The notes beneath the pieces were generated by a model that was not told the DNA's origin, did not search any database, and worked only from the letters and a program-made list of their open reading frames with translations. Of a stretch of DNA of 64,000 nucleotides, positions 48,093 through 64,000 are shown one piece after another (position 1 is the first letter of the stretch; each line of letters starts with the position of its first letter). The stretch covers positions 87,420,001-87,484,000 of the forward strand of contig OZ231126.1 of assembly GCA_965153355.1 (NCBI GenBank). Direction: 5' to 3'. The translations under genes were made by a program, and so were the position numbers. Source of the stretch: Flaccisagitta enflata. Lineage: Eukaryota > Chaetognatha > Sagittoidea > Aphragmophora.

Positions 48093-48763
48093 CAGTAGAT
48101 TCCGTCTAGACTTGAGATAACGGGGACAAGCTTTGAGGAAAGACAACTGAAACCATAGAATAATAAAAGGATGCTTTATTCCCCATGATAGCTGGTTGCC
48201 ATGGAAACACATTTCCATGTAGAGTTGAACCCCGCTTTAACGGATTTCAGAGGACCAACAATTTTTGTCTGTTATAGGGGGAATTCTGTTAATGCCAACA
48301 AAAAAATTCAAGAAACTAACTTGAATTTGCATCTGTTATAGGCGAAATTCCGTTGCTAACAGGTCCATCAGAACGGGGTTCAACTGTGGTCTCTAAAATA
48401 TCAATATTTTGAGAGATTTTAAGGAACATGTTTGAATTGCTTATAAACAATCCTTTCCAATAGTATACTTAAAGAATATCGCTCTTGGGCCATTCATGCG
48501 GCCGCTCACACATAGTTACGCTCCCTAGGCAGCACTCAACTGAATATATTCTTACAAAAACATATTGTAGAAAGTTGTTGCAATTTGATTTAAGCATGTT
48601 CCTGAAAAATTTTCAAAACTTGTTTCTTCCACGGGTAACTATTTATACGGTAACAAAGTTAAGCATCCTTTTATTAGTTTATATTCCAAATATCACTCCC
48701 CTTGCTTTATTTGTCTTTCCATAGTACTTGCCCCCGTTTATCAAGTCTAGACGGAATTTACTG
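48093..48763. mobile_element. Inverted-repeat element, 671 bp, containing a nested MITE
   Basis: The left arm 48093-48135 starts CAGTAGATTCCGTCTAGACT. The right arm 48724-48763 is its inverse (CAGTAAATTCCGTCTAGACT), continuing with TGA and an ACGGGG.CAAG block. TA is at the right flank only. The termini resemble pogo-type ends. The 165-bp MITE at 48222-48386 lies inside. A solo left terminus of the same family is at 2341-2385. Confidence 0.75.
48222..48386. mobile_element. Pogo/Tigger-like MITE nested in a larger element, 165 bp
   Basis: Left end GAGTTGAACCCCGCTTTAAC, right end inverse CAGTTGAACCCCGTTCTGAT, with TA on the left only. Most of the element is palindromic (internal TCTGTTATAGG.GAATTC repeats). 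It lies inside the element 48093-48763. Confidence 0.78.
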
Positions 48764-48831
48764 TAGAAGAAGAAGAAAAAGAAGAAGAAGAAGAAGAAGA
48801 AGAAGAAGAAGAAGAAGAAGAAGAAGGAACA
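48764..48831. repeat. (GAA)n microsatellite at the right end of an inverted-repeat element
   Basis: Begins directly after the right TA of the 48093-48763 element. 48840-49195 has no recognised gene. Confidence 0.95.
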
Positions 48832-49199
48832 AGGAAAAGATGAAAGGAGAACCAATAAGGGTAGAAGAAAAGGGAAAAGAAAAAAAAATTGGTAAATCTT
48901 CAAGATTTGCTATAGACTTGGCTAGAGCAAACTCAAGTCTGTACGAAAGTCTGAACGAAGTCTACGGCGGGCGAACAACAAACGCTTGAACATCGCCAGA
49001 GGTTATTTCTCAGTCCTCCCATTTGATCATACGGCTAGCTTCGTTCAATTTATATATACTTCAGGCTCTCAAATTTTTCCCCCTCTCAATCAAACCATCT
49101 CTCTTCTCTGCCAACTATTTTTTCCTGTCTTTAAGTATGTTCCGTTTGGTGTTATTCATTCGACTTTTAATAACCTTAAAGTTTGGAAAATGAAGCGTA

Positions 49200-49620
49200 T
49201 TCAAGCCAACACACGGCCAATACACAAGTCACAATATGCACACTACTATTCGACACACAGGTCAACAATCAGTCAACACACAACCAACACACAACCAATA
49301 CAGCCAACATACAGCCAACATACAGCCAACATACAGCCAACACACAGGCAACATACAGCCAACACACAGTTAACATACAGCCAACACACAGTTAACACAC
49401 GCCCGACTAAAAGGCAACATACAGTTAACACAACCAACACAGCCAATACTCAGCCATCAAACAGCCAAAATACAGCCAACATACAGTCAACAGACAATTA
49501 ACAAACAGCCAAAAACACATTTAATACACGGCCATCACAAAGCCAACACAAACTCAAATCCCAAGCTAACAAACCGCCAACACACAGCCAAGAAATATTC
49601 AACACACACAACCAACACAT
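49200..49620. repeat. 11-bp minisatellite (ACAGCCAACAT)n
   Basis: Units ACAGCCAACAT/ACACAGTTAAC with many variants. Thr/Gln/His-rich frames are repeat translations. Confidence 0.9.
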
Positions 49621-49804
49621 GACCTGCACAAAACGGTCACATTAATGTTCAATTGAACATCCGGTAATTTTGATCAGGTGACTTGATTAGTTTGAAATTA
49701 ATTCCTTGTGTTTTCCTTTCAGATTCGCGTGCGCTAGAATGCGATCCATTAATCCTTTATTTTGTTCCGATTCCGTCACGATTAGTATATCTTCTTGCTC
49801 ATAG

Positions 49805-50245
49805 TTGCGTCATCGCATTTCTATAAGAGAGTCCGTTCATCCACCCATCCGTCTGTCCGTCTATCCACCAGTCCGTCTGCCCATCCGTCTATCTGTCTGA
49901 CCGTCCGTATGTCGCCTCGGAGGACGCATCCAGTTACCCAAATGGGCACTTTCAAAATAAGTCATGTTCGTCCGTCTGTTAGTGTGTCGATCGGTTGGTT
50001 CTTTCGTCACAAGTTTGTTCAAAGAGCTGCCGTACGTATTAGTGTCCCACATGACCATGCCTTGTAAGTCTTATGCATGCATTCACCATAGAACTTACCA
50101 GGTCGGTCGGTCGGTCGGTCGGTCGGTCGGTCGGTTGGTCGGTCGGTCGGTCGGTCGGTCGGTCGGTCGGTCGGTCGGTCGGTCGGTCGGTCGGTCGGTC
50201 GGTCGGTCGGTCGGTCGGTCGGTCGGTCGGTCGGTCGGTCGGTCA
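49805..50245 (+). mobile_element. Family B-like head with expanded GTCC/GGTC tracts (B4)
   Basis: GTTGCGTCATCGCATTTCTATAAGAGAGTCC (degenerate head plus CTATAAGAG motif) is followed by GTCC/GTCT-rich DNA to 49910, a second GTCC stretch at 49968-50000, and a nearly pure 144-bp (GGTC)n at 50101-50244. The frames here are translated tetranucleotides. Confidence 0.45.
50101..50244. repeat. (GGTC)n microsatellite, 144 bp
   Basis: One GGTT variant near 50133. It gives Val-Gly-Arg-Ser and Thr-Asp-Arg-Pro frames. Same tetranucleotide as the window-end tract. Confidence 0.97.
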
Positions 50246-50354
50246 CTTTTTTAAATTGAGAGCGTTTTTCTTTTTTTGCTCGACCGCCCCTGCCCACCCG
50301 TCCGCGACTAGGGTGCCATGCGTTCTCATCATTTGTGCTTCGGCCTCAATATTC

Positions 50355-50860
50355 CTTGTGATTACCCCTGCCCACCTACCTCCCTTGCCCCTGCCCACCT
50401 ACATCCCTTGCCCCTGCCCACCACAGCGCCAATTTCGCCATCTGTGTTGTGCATCCTGCCTTGTGTGTCCGGCCATGTGTGTCCTGCCTCGTATGTCCTT
50501 CTTTGTATGTCCTTCCTTGTGTAATGTGTATCCTACCTCGTGTGTCCGGCCTCACGTGTTCTGCCTTGTGTACTTCCTTGTGTTTCCTCCCTTGTGTGTC
50601 CTGCCTTGTATGTTCTGCTTCGTGTGTCCTGCCTTATGTGTTCTGCCTTGTGTCCTGCGTTGTATGTCCTACCTTGTGTGTCCTGCCTTATGTGTTCTGC
50701 CTTGTGTCCTGCCTTGTGTTTCCTGCCTTGTGTATCCGGCCTTAACTGTTCGGCCTTGTTTGTTCAGCCTTGTGTGTCCTGCCTTGTATGTCCTGCCTCG
50801 TGTGTCCTGGCTTATGCATCCTGCCTCGTGTGTCCTGCCTTGTGTATCTGGACTTTTTTC
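50355..50860. repeat. 23-bp and 14-15-bp minisatellites
   Basis: CCCCTGCCCACCTACCTCCC-type units (about 23 bp, 50365-50430), then about 28 units of TTGTGTGTCCTGCC (50440-50850). The Cys/Val/Leu/Pro frame is an artefact. 50870-51350 has no recognised gene. Confidence 0.9.
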
Positions 50861-51365
50861 TGCATTTCGTAAAATGACCCGTGCAAAGATGTACTAACAC
50901 CCAGTTGCATTTTTCTCACTCCTCCCAAACACTTTATCTTTTTTACATGATGTAAGAAAAAAGAATAACACGGATAAGGTCGGATATTTATCTTTGTATA
51001 TTTTTTCTCTCTTTCTTGCAATAAAAAAGTAACTCGGCTGGTCGAAGTTAAAAGAAGTCTTCGTTGTAGTAATTTTCATTTTTGAGTCTTGTTGAAAGTT
51101 TTTGAAATTTCAATTTGATTGAACAGAGACAAAGAGATGCATTCAAGTTGAACACCGCTTGACTGATTTTTCGCCTCTTCTTTAAAAATTTTATCTTCTT
51201 CTTTCTTGTTGATCCTACCTCGAAAGACAAAAAAGAAAGCAAGCAAGAAAAGCAGAAAGAGAGGAAAGGGAAAGAAAAAAAAAACTTTCTCGATGCTTGT
51301 AAACAGAAATTGATTCCTTTTTTGGCCTATGTGTGCACTTTTGCTCTTACTTCATCTCTCTCCCC

Positions 51366-51394
51366 TTTCTCTCTTTCTTCTTTCTTTCTTTCTC

Positions 51395-51465
<71 letters not shown>

Positions 51466-51484
51466 CTTTCTTTCTTTCTTTCTT

Positions 51485-51563
<79 letters not shown>
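51366..51563. repeat. (TTTC)n then (CT)n microsatellites
   Basis: TTTC 51380-51490 with TCTC breaks, then pure CT to 51560. Confidence 0.97.
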
Positions 51564-51673
51564 TTCTCTCTTTACCGTATATATCAATGCCCTTTCATTT
51601 CTCTCACTCTCCCGTCACTTTTCCTTCCTTCATCAAAATTTTTTCCCAAACAAAAAACTTATTTCAACTTTTT

Positions 51674-51718
51674 AGTCGCGGACTACTGACTCTATAAGAG
51701 GCTTTATCTGTCCGTCGG

Positions 51719-51790
<72 letters not shown>

Positions 51791-51830
51791 TGCGTGCGTG
51801 TGTGTGTGTAAGGGGGTGTAAGTTATGCCG
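51674..51830 (+). mobile_element. Family A-like head with a GT microsatellite in the tract position (A5)
   Basis: TTTTTAGTCGCGGACTACTGACTCTATAAGAGGC (read as degraded palindrome plus CTATAAGAG motif) then GTCCGTCGGTCCGT running straight into (GT)n and (GTGC)n to 51808. No tail is recognised. Confidence 0.45.
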
Positions 51831-51890
51831 CTGCACTAATGGCCCTACTTACACGTCCGCGAGGAGATTGTAACCCCGCGTCACTTGTTT

Positions 51891-51891
<1 letters not shown>

Positions 51892-51972
<81 letters not shown>
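51892..51972. repeat. (CT)n microsatellite
   Basis: Pure CT with a CT/TCC-rich right flank to about 52140. 52150-52530 has no recognised gene. Confidence 0.96.
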
Positions 51973-51973
<1 letters not shown>

Positions 51974-52529
51974 GCGCATCTTCTTCCTCTTTCCATTGCT
52001 CCTCTTCCTCTCGTACAACGTTCCTCCTCTTCCTCTTCCTCCTCCCCTCTCCCTTCTTGGAAAGCATCTCTCCCTTTTTTTTCTCTCTCTTTTCCTTTCT
52101 TCATCTCATCCTCCTTTTCCCCTCCCTCTCTGTCTTTTCTTTCTCTTTTAAACTGTCTCTCTCAATATATCCTACGAAGAAGAAAAAAAGATAAATAAAT
52201 TGCTCTCGTCGCCTCTCTTAAGAGTTCCTGGTTGCTCTTTACTTTTCTTTTTCTCATTTCATTCTAACTATTACTATTCATACAGAGAGAATAATTCTTG
52301 AAGTACAGTCGTCGTCGTATCGTGCCTTTTTTCTTAACCGTTGAGCAAGAAGAAAAATGATCACCTCTGACGATATCTTGGTTCTACCTTACCCGTCCAA
52401 ACGTCATCAGCAAGCTCGCGGCTTCTGTACAAATGTGTGAAAAATTGAGCCCAGAGGCCGAAGCATTAAGCACTGGATCTAAATTCGCATCTCACAAGGA
52501 ATTATCACATCGATCGTGGTTCTTGTGAC

Positions 52530-52537
52530 AACAACAA

Positions 52538-52621
<84 letters not shown>

Positions 52622-52632
52622 CCAGCAACAAC
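52530..52632. repeat. (CAA)n microsatellite, about 100 bp
   Basis: Pure ACA/CAA upstream of the CpG-rich segment near the Spalt gene. Confidence 0.96.
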
Positions 52633-52639
52633 AACTTCC

Positions 52640-53110
52640 TTCTCCTCCTCATCGTCATCATCATGAGCTCGTGTCGCCGCGGTCATTGACAAGAAGACGA
52701 CGACGATGACGACGATGGCGACGACGACGATCATGACGTGCTAGTCCATGACGAGCGCGACGACGTCCCCACGAACAACAACGACAACGACAACGTTGAT
52801 GACCACGACGACGACGTCGACGACGTCGACGACGACATCGGTATGATCTCATATTTGTGTGACGAAAATGTTTTCATTTACGCTTCAGACGTCGAAACGG
52901 AAACAGCGTTCGCTCACCATCACTCTCTATTTTTCTCTCGCTCGCTCGCTCGCGCTGTCTCTCGCTCGTTCGAGCTCGTGCTGCGCACGCGCGTCTTCGC
53001 TCGTTTGCATACGTGATCTCTCACTGTCTCTGTCTCGTTCGCTCTCTATCATAGTCTTACACTCAACTCGAATCTCACTTGTTCTTCCTGAAGCTTTTTA
53101 AGCGCAAATC
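52640..53110 (+). promoter_or_regulatory. CpG-rich segment upstream of the Spalt exons: possible 5' exon/promoter region
   Basis: GC- and CpG-rich DNA of GAC/ACG triplets (52680-52848), then CTCGCTCG-type sequence to 53060, stands out against AT-rich flanks 2 kb upstream of the first recognised Spalt exon. A + frame from ATG 52738 encodes an Asp/Asn-rich peptide and meets a possible donor ATCG|GTATGA at 52848-52854 in phase 1, the phase the 55193 exon needs. The peptide has no cysteines, so it is not the C2HC finger exon. The same sequence can be read as a degenerate GAC microsatellite. A non-coding first exon or promoter is equally possible. Confidence 0.25.
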
Positions 53111-54161
53111 CTCTACACAATTGGACAACAAATTATCCGATCGGAAATCATTTTCGTTTTATGAATCTTTTTTTTTTTTATTATTATTATTATTATTTTG
53201 GTTTTTTTTAATCCGTTAAAAAAATTCGTTTGTTGGTGACGCATTTTTAGACGTGAAAGAGCGGCCGCCCGTCACAGAAAAAAAAAACTCGATTCTTATC
53301 ACGAGATGAAAGAAAAATAAGGAGACATAATTTCATCTAAAGAATGTGATGTACGGATTTAAAATTTACTGAACCGAGCAACAGAGAACAGAACTGAAAA
53401 AAGTTAGAAATGATGAAAATGGCGAAGGAAAATAAATCAGACGTTTTTAATTCTTGTTTCTATCTTTTTTTTTTAAAAATCTATAACATCTATATTTTCT
53501 TTCGGTATTTTTTCAATGGGAAGGAAAAATACCAAAAAATAGTTCGAATAACACGGGAATTCAGATTATATGAAAAATGAAAAAAAAAGGAAAAGAAAAA
53601 AATAAAAGAAGAAAAATGTTTTCCAGCGAGGCTCACATAAATCATCGCATGTGTTTTCTATTCGTCGCGAAAAACAATCATTTTCTGTTTATCTATTTGC
53701 TGATTATTTTTTCTGAATTTTCTAACTCTGTTTTATCTTTTCTTTTTTTGCGATTTTATTTTTTTTTTTCCTTATCATTTACATTCTAACATAGAATTTA
53801 TTTCGATTGCAGAACTTTTTTCCCCTCGGCAGCCCCTTCCAAAAATTCATTTCCTGCTTTTCATTTTTCACTCTTTTCTCTCTCTAACACTCTTCTACCT
53901 CTTCTCTAAGCCTTCTTTCTTTCTTCTTCTTTTCTGCTTCTTCTTCTGTTTCTTCTTCTTCTTCTTCTTCTTCTTCTTTCTTCTTCTTCTTTCTTTCTTT
54001 CTTCTGCTTCTTTCTTCTTCTTCTTCTTATCTTCTTCTTCTTCTTCTTTCTTCTCTTCTTTCATTCTTCTTCTTCTTTTTCTTCTTCTTCTTTTCTTCTT
54101 CTTCTTCTTCTTCTATTTCTTCTTCTTCTTCTTTTTTCTTTTTTTCCTCTTTTTCTTTTTC

Positions 54162-54192
<31 letters not shown>

Positions 54193-55192
54193 TCTTTTTT
54201 CTTCTTCTTTTTCTTTTTCCTCTTTTTCTTTTTCTTTTTCTTTTTATTTTTCTTTTTCTTTTTCTTCTCCTTTTTCTTTTTTCTTTTTCTTCTTCTCCTT
54301 CTTCTTCTTCTCCTTTAAATTGGACCTTTCGCTTGTTTTATTTAGTTTCTTTCCACTTTCGTCGTTCGGTTTTAATTTTGGAAAAAGAAAAAAAAAAGAT
54401 CGGACGAAATCCGAAAATCGTATATACGAAAAAGAAGAAAATCATAAATTTTGCCCGTTTTTAATTTAGAGTGAATTTTATTTCTGTGGTTCTTTCTGTT
54501 TGAATTTTGGTTGAATGAGGCTGAGCTTATCATCACTCTTTAATTTTTTGTTTCATTTAGTTGTTCATTCCCCTAATATCCGAACCTGACATCTTTTGTT
54601 TCGTTTCATTTTTTTTCATTTTACAACTTTCATTTTACATTTTCACTTCATTTCGACTCTTAAATGTACATCTGTCACTCCCACTGTGAGGAAGAAATAA
54701 ACAACTTATTGCTCTTTTTTTAACTATTTCAACACGTGAACAACACGCGGTTCTGACATTCAGTATACATTTTTCTCCTGTTAAGCATTTATAATATTTC
54801 ACGTATACACATCAATTTTCAAAATCGGACTTTTCATTTTTCTTCTGACTGAGTGAACAAGCTTTAACTGAATTAGTTCGGCATAGTTTTCGGGATTGCA
54901 TCATTACGCACGATAGGAATTGAAATACGGACTTATTTTTACTTTTTTTCAAATTAAAAAAAACACTTACGTTGTATCACAAAACGTTTTTTTAATGGCA
55001 TGCAATGTTCTATCATTTTCAATTTGTCATATAAACTTTCATGTCACGGTATGTGTCCATTTCCTGTACATACATCACCTGTCCAACTAATCTCATGTAT
55101 CCTCATAATATCTTCCAATTTCTCTTTCTCTCTTCTTTCCCACTGTTTTTGTCTTTTTTTTTCTTTCCTGCTGCCGCTGTCTTCGCGCTCAG
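53111..55192 (+). other. AT-rich, pyrimidine-rich sequence before the Spalt exon; no gene seen
   Basis: Contains T-runs, an ATT repeat near 53180, a long impure CTT/CTTT tract (53920-54315) and AT-rich unique sequence to the acceptor at 55192. Small frames here have no recognisable domain. It is probably intron or 5' flank of the Spalt gene. No inverted-repeat transposons were recognised. Confidence 0.5.
53920..54315. repeat. Impure (CTT)n/(CTTT)n pyrimidine tract, about 400 bp
   Basis: Almost all pyrimidine on the + strand. It lies about 0.9 kb before the Spalt exon acceptor and far exceeds a normal polypyrimidine tract. Confidence 0.92.
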
Positions 55193-57220
55193 ACCTCACC
55201 TCAGCCAAAATGAGAATAAAGAACCCCCCCAAGTCATCATTTGGTTCTCAACTTTCACCCTCCTCCTCCCCTTCCTCTTCCACCTCCCCTCCGCCCGCTG
55301 GTGTCACCCCCGCGTTAGACGAGGGTCAGCTGGAACCCGCGTCCACCTCTTCCTCCTCTTCACCGCCGCCGCCGCCGCACCCGCCGCCGCCGCCGCCGCA
55401 TGTTATCGTCGTCGAACCCCAGCAACGTAACGGAGAAGAACTCTCCTCCTCCTCCTCCTCCTCTTCATCATCATCATCATTGCCTTTGAGCGCCACGCCC
55501 ATCCTCGTACCCACTTCTAACGCTGACGCCGCAACTGCAGGAGCCGCTGCGTCCGTGTCCGCTTCCGACAATCGCGTCCGCAAAGACGCCGATGACAAAA
55601 ACATGGCTCTCTTTCTCCACAAAGAAAGTCCTTCCCCTTTCGGACTCGGAAGCGACGCCGCAGCAGCTGCCGCCGCTGCTGCCGCCGCCTCGAGGATGAT
55701 GGACGTGGCGGGCGATTCCACGGCATCGTTGGAAATGAGAACTGACGCCGTCGTGGACAGGTTATTGGCACCTTCTTCGTCGACGACGACGTCTTTGACG
55801 ACGACTTCGACGATGCCTTTGGGACCTTCGCCGAGAAAACTATTACGAAGAAACGATGAGGATGAGGAAGAGGACGACGACGACGACGACGACGCCGACG
55901 ACGATATAGACGGCGTTTCCGAACATGAACTGCAACATGATAACAAGCAACAACAGCCACATCAATATTTTCCTCATCATCTACGCCATCAACAGCTACA
56001 ACAACTACAACTAACGCAACAACAACAATCTTTTTCCGACAGGGACCCTCAACGGTCTTCCAACGATAACAATTCCGCCTCATTCGCTTCGTCGATGACA
56101 TCGACGTCGACGCCAATCACGTCTTCGTCAATTTCGTCGGCTTCATCATCCGCTTCTTTATCAACATCAACATCATCATTCTGCGTACACCAATATTCAT
56201 CATCTGCCTCATCATCTAGCGGTAGTAGTAACTCTCATGCTATACCCACGCCTATCGGACGTAGTAGTAACGATAATGATAGTTTTAGAACAATGACGTC
56301 GTCATCGCAACTCTCGTCGTCGACCAATCAGGACGCGACAAAGCCGATGACGGCTGACGAGGGCGACCAATCGGGGTCGCTCGATCAAACAACACAGCAA
56401 CAACAAAAACCCGCTTTTTCTACTTCTTCTTTCGACGAAGTCTTTCAACTTCAGCAACAAATCAAGCAACAACCACACCAACAACAACAAACTAAGCATC
56501 AACAACAACATCCACCGCTACGGGAGCATCATCAGCAACGGTACGAAAATAATCACGGCAATGACGAAGAAAACGACCGAAGAAGGAGCAGCTGCAGCAG
56601 CAGCAACGAAAACGAGGAAAGCGACGGTGAAACTGTAATTCGGAATGGGAACAACGACAACGACGGCATCGTCAACCATCATAACCAAAGCAACCGTTCG
56701 TCGTCTTCATCGCCTTCATCGTCATCATCGTCGCCATCATCGTCGACATCATCGTCCTCACCGTCGTCGAGTAAACGCTCGCGAAAACAAAAGAGCAATC
56801 AGATCAAAAGATCCAACAGCAACAACGCGAATAGCGACGTCGTTGGAAACGCCGATGATCAGTTATCGTCGGAACTCGAAACTCGTCAAATCGACGAAGA
56901 CGAGAACAGCGACGGAAAAAGACAACGTTGTAACAACGACAACAACGACGATGTCGACGATGATGACGACGTCGGTGGTAATGACGACCGATTCCGGAAA
57001 TCGACTAACTCTTCGCCGCCTTCATCCAATCAACAACAACAACATCATCATAAACAACAACATCAGCAGAGTCCGCGACAGCGGTTTCTCGACCCCCATT
57101 CCCCAATGGGAGCGCCCGGAGTGAATCCCCCACATCCTGACCTACCTCAAGCATCTACGCAAGACTTACCCGGATCACCCGTCTCCGCCACCGCAGCCTC
57201 ACCACCTCCCAACTTGGAAG
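55193..57220 (+). CDS. sall: Spalt/SALL-family transcription factor, N-terminal low-complexity exon (partial gene)
   Basis: This is an internal or first coding exon of a Spalt-type zinc-finger repressor, a nuclear DNA-binding protein. The frame opens after a pyrimidine tract and acceptor AG at 55191-55192 (a second AG is at 55203-55204). A methionine at 55210 has A at -3 and may be the start if earlier exons are non-coding. From that Met the exon gives about 670 residues: Pro/Ser-rich at the start, poly-Ala, an acidic run (about residues 216-235), His/Gln-rich and poly-Ser blocks, and a basic patch KRSRKQK near residue 520 that could be a nuclear localisation signal. It ends at GAAG|GTACGT (donor at 57221), phase 1. 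Identity comes from the next exon, which continues in phase; this exon alone would not identify the family. No CxxC finger is encoded here, so the C2HC finger of vertebrate SALL proteins is upstream or absent. The open frame back to 55000 looks like intron read-through. Confidence 0.8.
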
Positions 57221-57620
57221 GTACGTAGAAAACACTTGTAAAAGGCACTGTTTGCTGATGGAATATTGAAGAATATGAATTTGAAGTAGCTGTCAGTACT
57301 GGTTCGCATGCGTGTTAAATAACTATCGTTAATTTCATGATGTGCTGTTGGACTTTGCTAAAACAAACCAAGGAGAAATGAATATCCGCATATAACTGAT
57401 AACATATAACAGATATAATGTTGATCTTTTCATATCATTACTTTTTTTATTTCATATGGACAATAAGTAGAAATCCATCAACAATTGATAAAATTGCTCC
57501 CTTGACATTGTGGGGCCTAACAACGATCATTAGAAAATCATTCTCTTTTCCTTTTCTCTGTTATCATCAATGTTTTCTTCATTTCACTCTTAACCCCTTT
57601 GCCCGTAATTCCCTTCCCAG
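57221..57620 (+). other. Spalt gene intron, 400 bp
   Basis: GT at 57221-57222 (GTACGTAG) and AG at 57619-57620 preceded by a pyrimidine-rich tract. Removing it joins ...PPPNLE-G-NITLEP in frame, and stops in both flanking frames (TAG at 57226) show it cannot be translated through. No repeats or conserved elements are seen inside. Confidence 0.85.
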
Positions 57621-58691
57621 GAAACATAACATTGGAGCCTTTGGAAAACACGAAAGTGGCGATGGCGCAATTTGCGGAAAAGACTGCAATGCTGCTGCAA
57701 GGCATACACGCTGCAGGCAATCCCACCACCGCCGCTGCGGGAGGCGGAGGCGACATCAACGTCCTGCAATCCACGTTGACGCAGCTGCAACGACAACAGC
57801 TTATGCAGCTGCAGCTGATTCAGCAGCTGCAGCATTCTTTGGTGACGGGCGCGTTATTGGGCGAGGGCCCCGACGCCGCTCACGCCAAACAGATGGCGGC
57901 TGCGTTGGCGACGCTTCAGTCGCTGCCGCTTCTCGCCGGACTTCCGGGACTTCCGGCGCATCCGAATCCGACGCTGCTGCTCACCGGAGAACAACAATTA
58001 CAACATCAGCAGCAGCATCTAAAGGGGGATTCTAGAGACAACGTAGACACGCCGCCGAAATTGTATCCACAAGGAGCCAAATCATCGTCTGTAGACAATA
58101 ATCGCCGCTCATCATCGTCGAGACCCACGACGCCGCATTCACCCGCAAATGACGGGAAATCGGAAATCAATGACGCCGAGAACGACGCCGTCCTCAACGG
58201 CAGCAGAGGAGGCGACAGAGACGGGACATCCCCTCGTCCGCACCCCCTTATTCCAGGCGCTAATTCATCGACAACGACTTCCCGGCCGCATCAAAAACAA
58301 CATCAACACGATAACCAAGAGTCGTTATTAAAGCAACTCAATCATCACGCGGGTGTCGCATCATCGGGCTCCAATCCTCCGTCTCCGTCGACTTCACCCG
58401 GCGCCGATCAAAGAGACGCTCATCATTCTCATCATCATCGCCATCATTCTCAATCCCAACATCAACGTCGACGTGGAGGTTCCGTCGCGCCAGGAGACGA
58501 AGACGACGATGACGAGGATGACGCCGCAGCCGCTACCATCAGCAGCAACGCCGCCACCGAATCCGGAAACGACGCCGCTGTAACCACCGCTGCTGCTGCC
58601 GGGAGATCGCCGCTCGAAATGCTTCAACAAACGACGGCGACGTTCAACGCACTCTCCAGTCTCGAGAAGAAGTTCAAAGGAATGTTTGAAG
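57621..58691 (+). CDS. sall: Spalt/SALL-family transcription factor, exon with conserved SALL segment and Q-rich helix (partial gene)
   Basis: This exon follows acceptor CCCTTCCCAG at 57611-57620 and joins the previous exon in phase 1 (G+GA = Gly). It opens with NITLEPLENTKVAMAQF, matching the vertebrate SALL1 segment that reads IIENLQSTKVAVAQF. After a short Ala/Gly linker comes LQRQQLMQLQLIQQLQ (about residues 726-741 from Met 55210; genomic 57785-57832). This is the SALL glutamine-rich helix, which mediates homo- and heterodimerisation in vertebrate SALL proteins. The rest is low complexity (His, Ser, Asp, Ala) and ends with FNALSSLEKKFKGMFEG at donor GAAG|GTAGGT (58692), again phase 1. 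In SALL proteins the paired C2H2 fingers follow a comparable Ser/Leu stretch. No finger motif appears between 58692 and 64000, so that intron exceeds 5.3 kb. All three visible junctions are phase 1. Which Spalt paralog this is cannot be told. Confidence 0.88.

Positions 58692-64000
<5,309 letters not shown>

Noticed and set aside
50073-50897. 274-codon frame with Cys/Val/Pro-rich tail
   Set aside because: It runs through (GGTC)n and a TTGTGTGTCCTGCC minisatellite; the apparent protein repeats are DNA repeats.
55000-55192. Upstream part of the long Spalt frame from Met 55000, which looks like a hydrophobic leader
   Set aside because: A nuclear factor needs no leader, and the segment ends in a pyrimidine tract and AG acceptor, so it reads as intron.

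Overview
The window is nuclear DNA of an invertebrate animal, probably a bilaterian; a crustacean or a lophotrochozoan would both fit, and the sequence does not decide between them. The signs are: spliceosomal introns in an animal developmental regulator, animal retroelement relics, many short inverted-repeat transposons, and extreme simple-repeat density (CT/GA, GT, CAA, GAA, TCA and GGTC tracts, many over 100 bp). Most long reading frames are translated microsatellites, not genes. I found no rRNA, tRNA, CRISPR array or bacterial-type operon.

The only host gene I can support lies at 55.2-58.7 kb on the + strand. Two exons joined in phase encode the N-terminal half of a Spalt/SALL zinc-finger transcription factor: a very long Ser/Asn/Gln/Asp-rich region, then the family's conserved NITLEPLENTKVAMAQF segment and glutamine-rich dimerisation helix. 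No zinc finger is visible. The finger-coding exons should lie beyond 64 kb, and any vertebrate-style N-terminal C2HC finger would have to lie upstream.

0-52 kb is a repeat landscape. It holds (i) satellites and minisatellites (50, 70, 71, 123 and 190 bp periods, and 10-20 bp arrays); (ii) a decayed LINE at 15-17 kb, an antisense tail fragment of the same kind of element at 19.4 kb, and an antisense YIDD-type reverse transcriptase fragment at 25.4-25.9 kb; (iii) DNA transposons with readable target duplications: hAT-like elements with 8-bp duplications (2.8, 20.0-21.6, 27.5 kb), mariner-like elements with TA duplications (20.7, 28.8, 32.7, 37.2 kb) and small pogo/Tigger-like elements (6.3, 31.2, 34.2, 41.7, 48.1, 48.2 kb and the window start). 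Several are nested or have an empty site elsewhere in the window, so insertion order can be read directly.

The most unusual content is a set of mutually similar elements (families A, B and C here). Each has a short hairpin head, then a CTATAAGAG-like motif and/or a (GTCC/GTCG/GTCT)n tract, then a core minisatellite that differs from copy to copy, and where complete a tail with TTGCCC...GGGC or GGCCTTGTT. They resemble non-autonomous Helitron/Helentron-like or oyster pearl-type elements, but no transposase is present and that link is inference. Family C is almost entirely palindromic; family B also forms a head-to-tail 123-bp array.

From about 51.8 kb to 63.8 kb, around the Spalt gene, I recognise none of these elements, only simple repeats.
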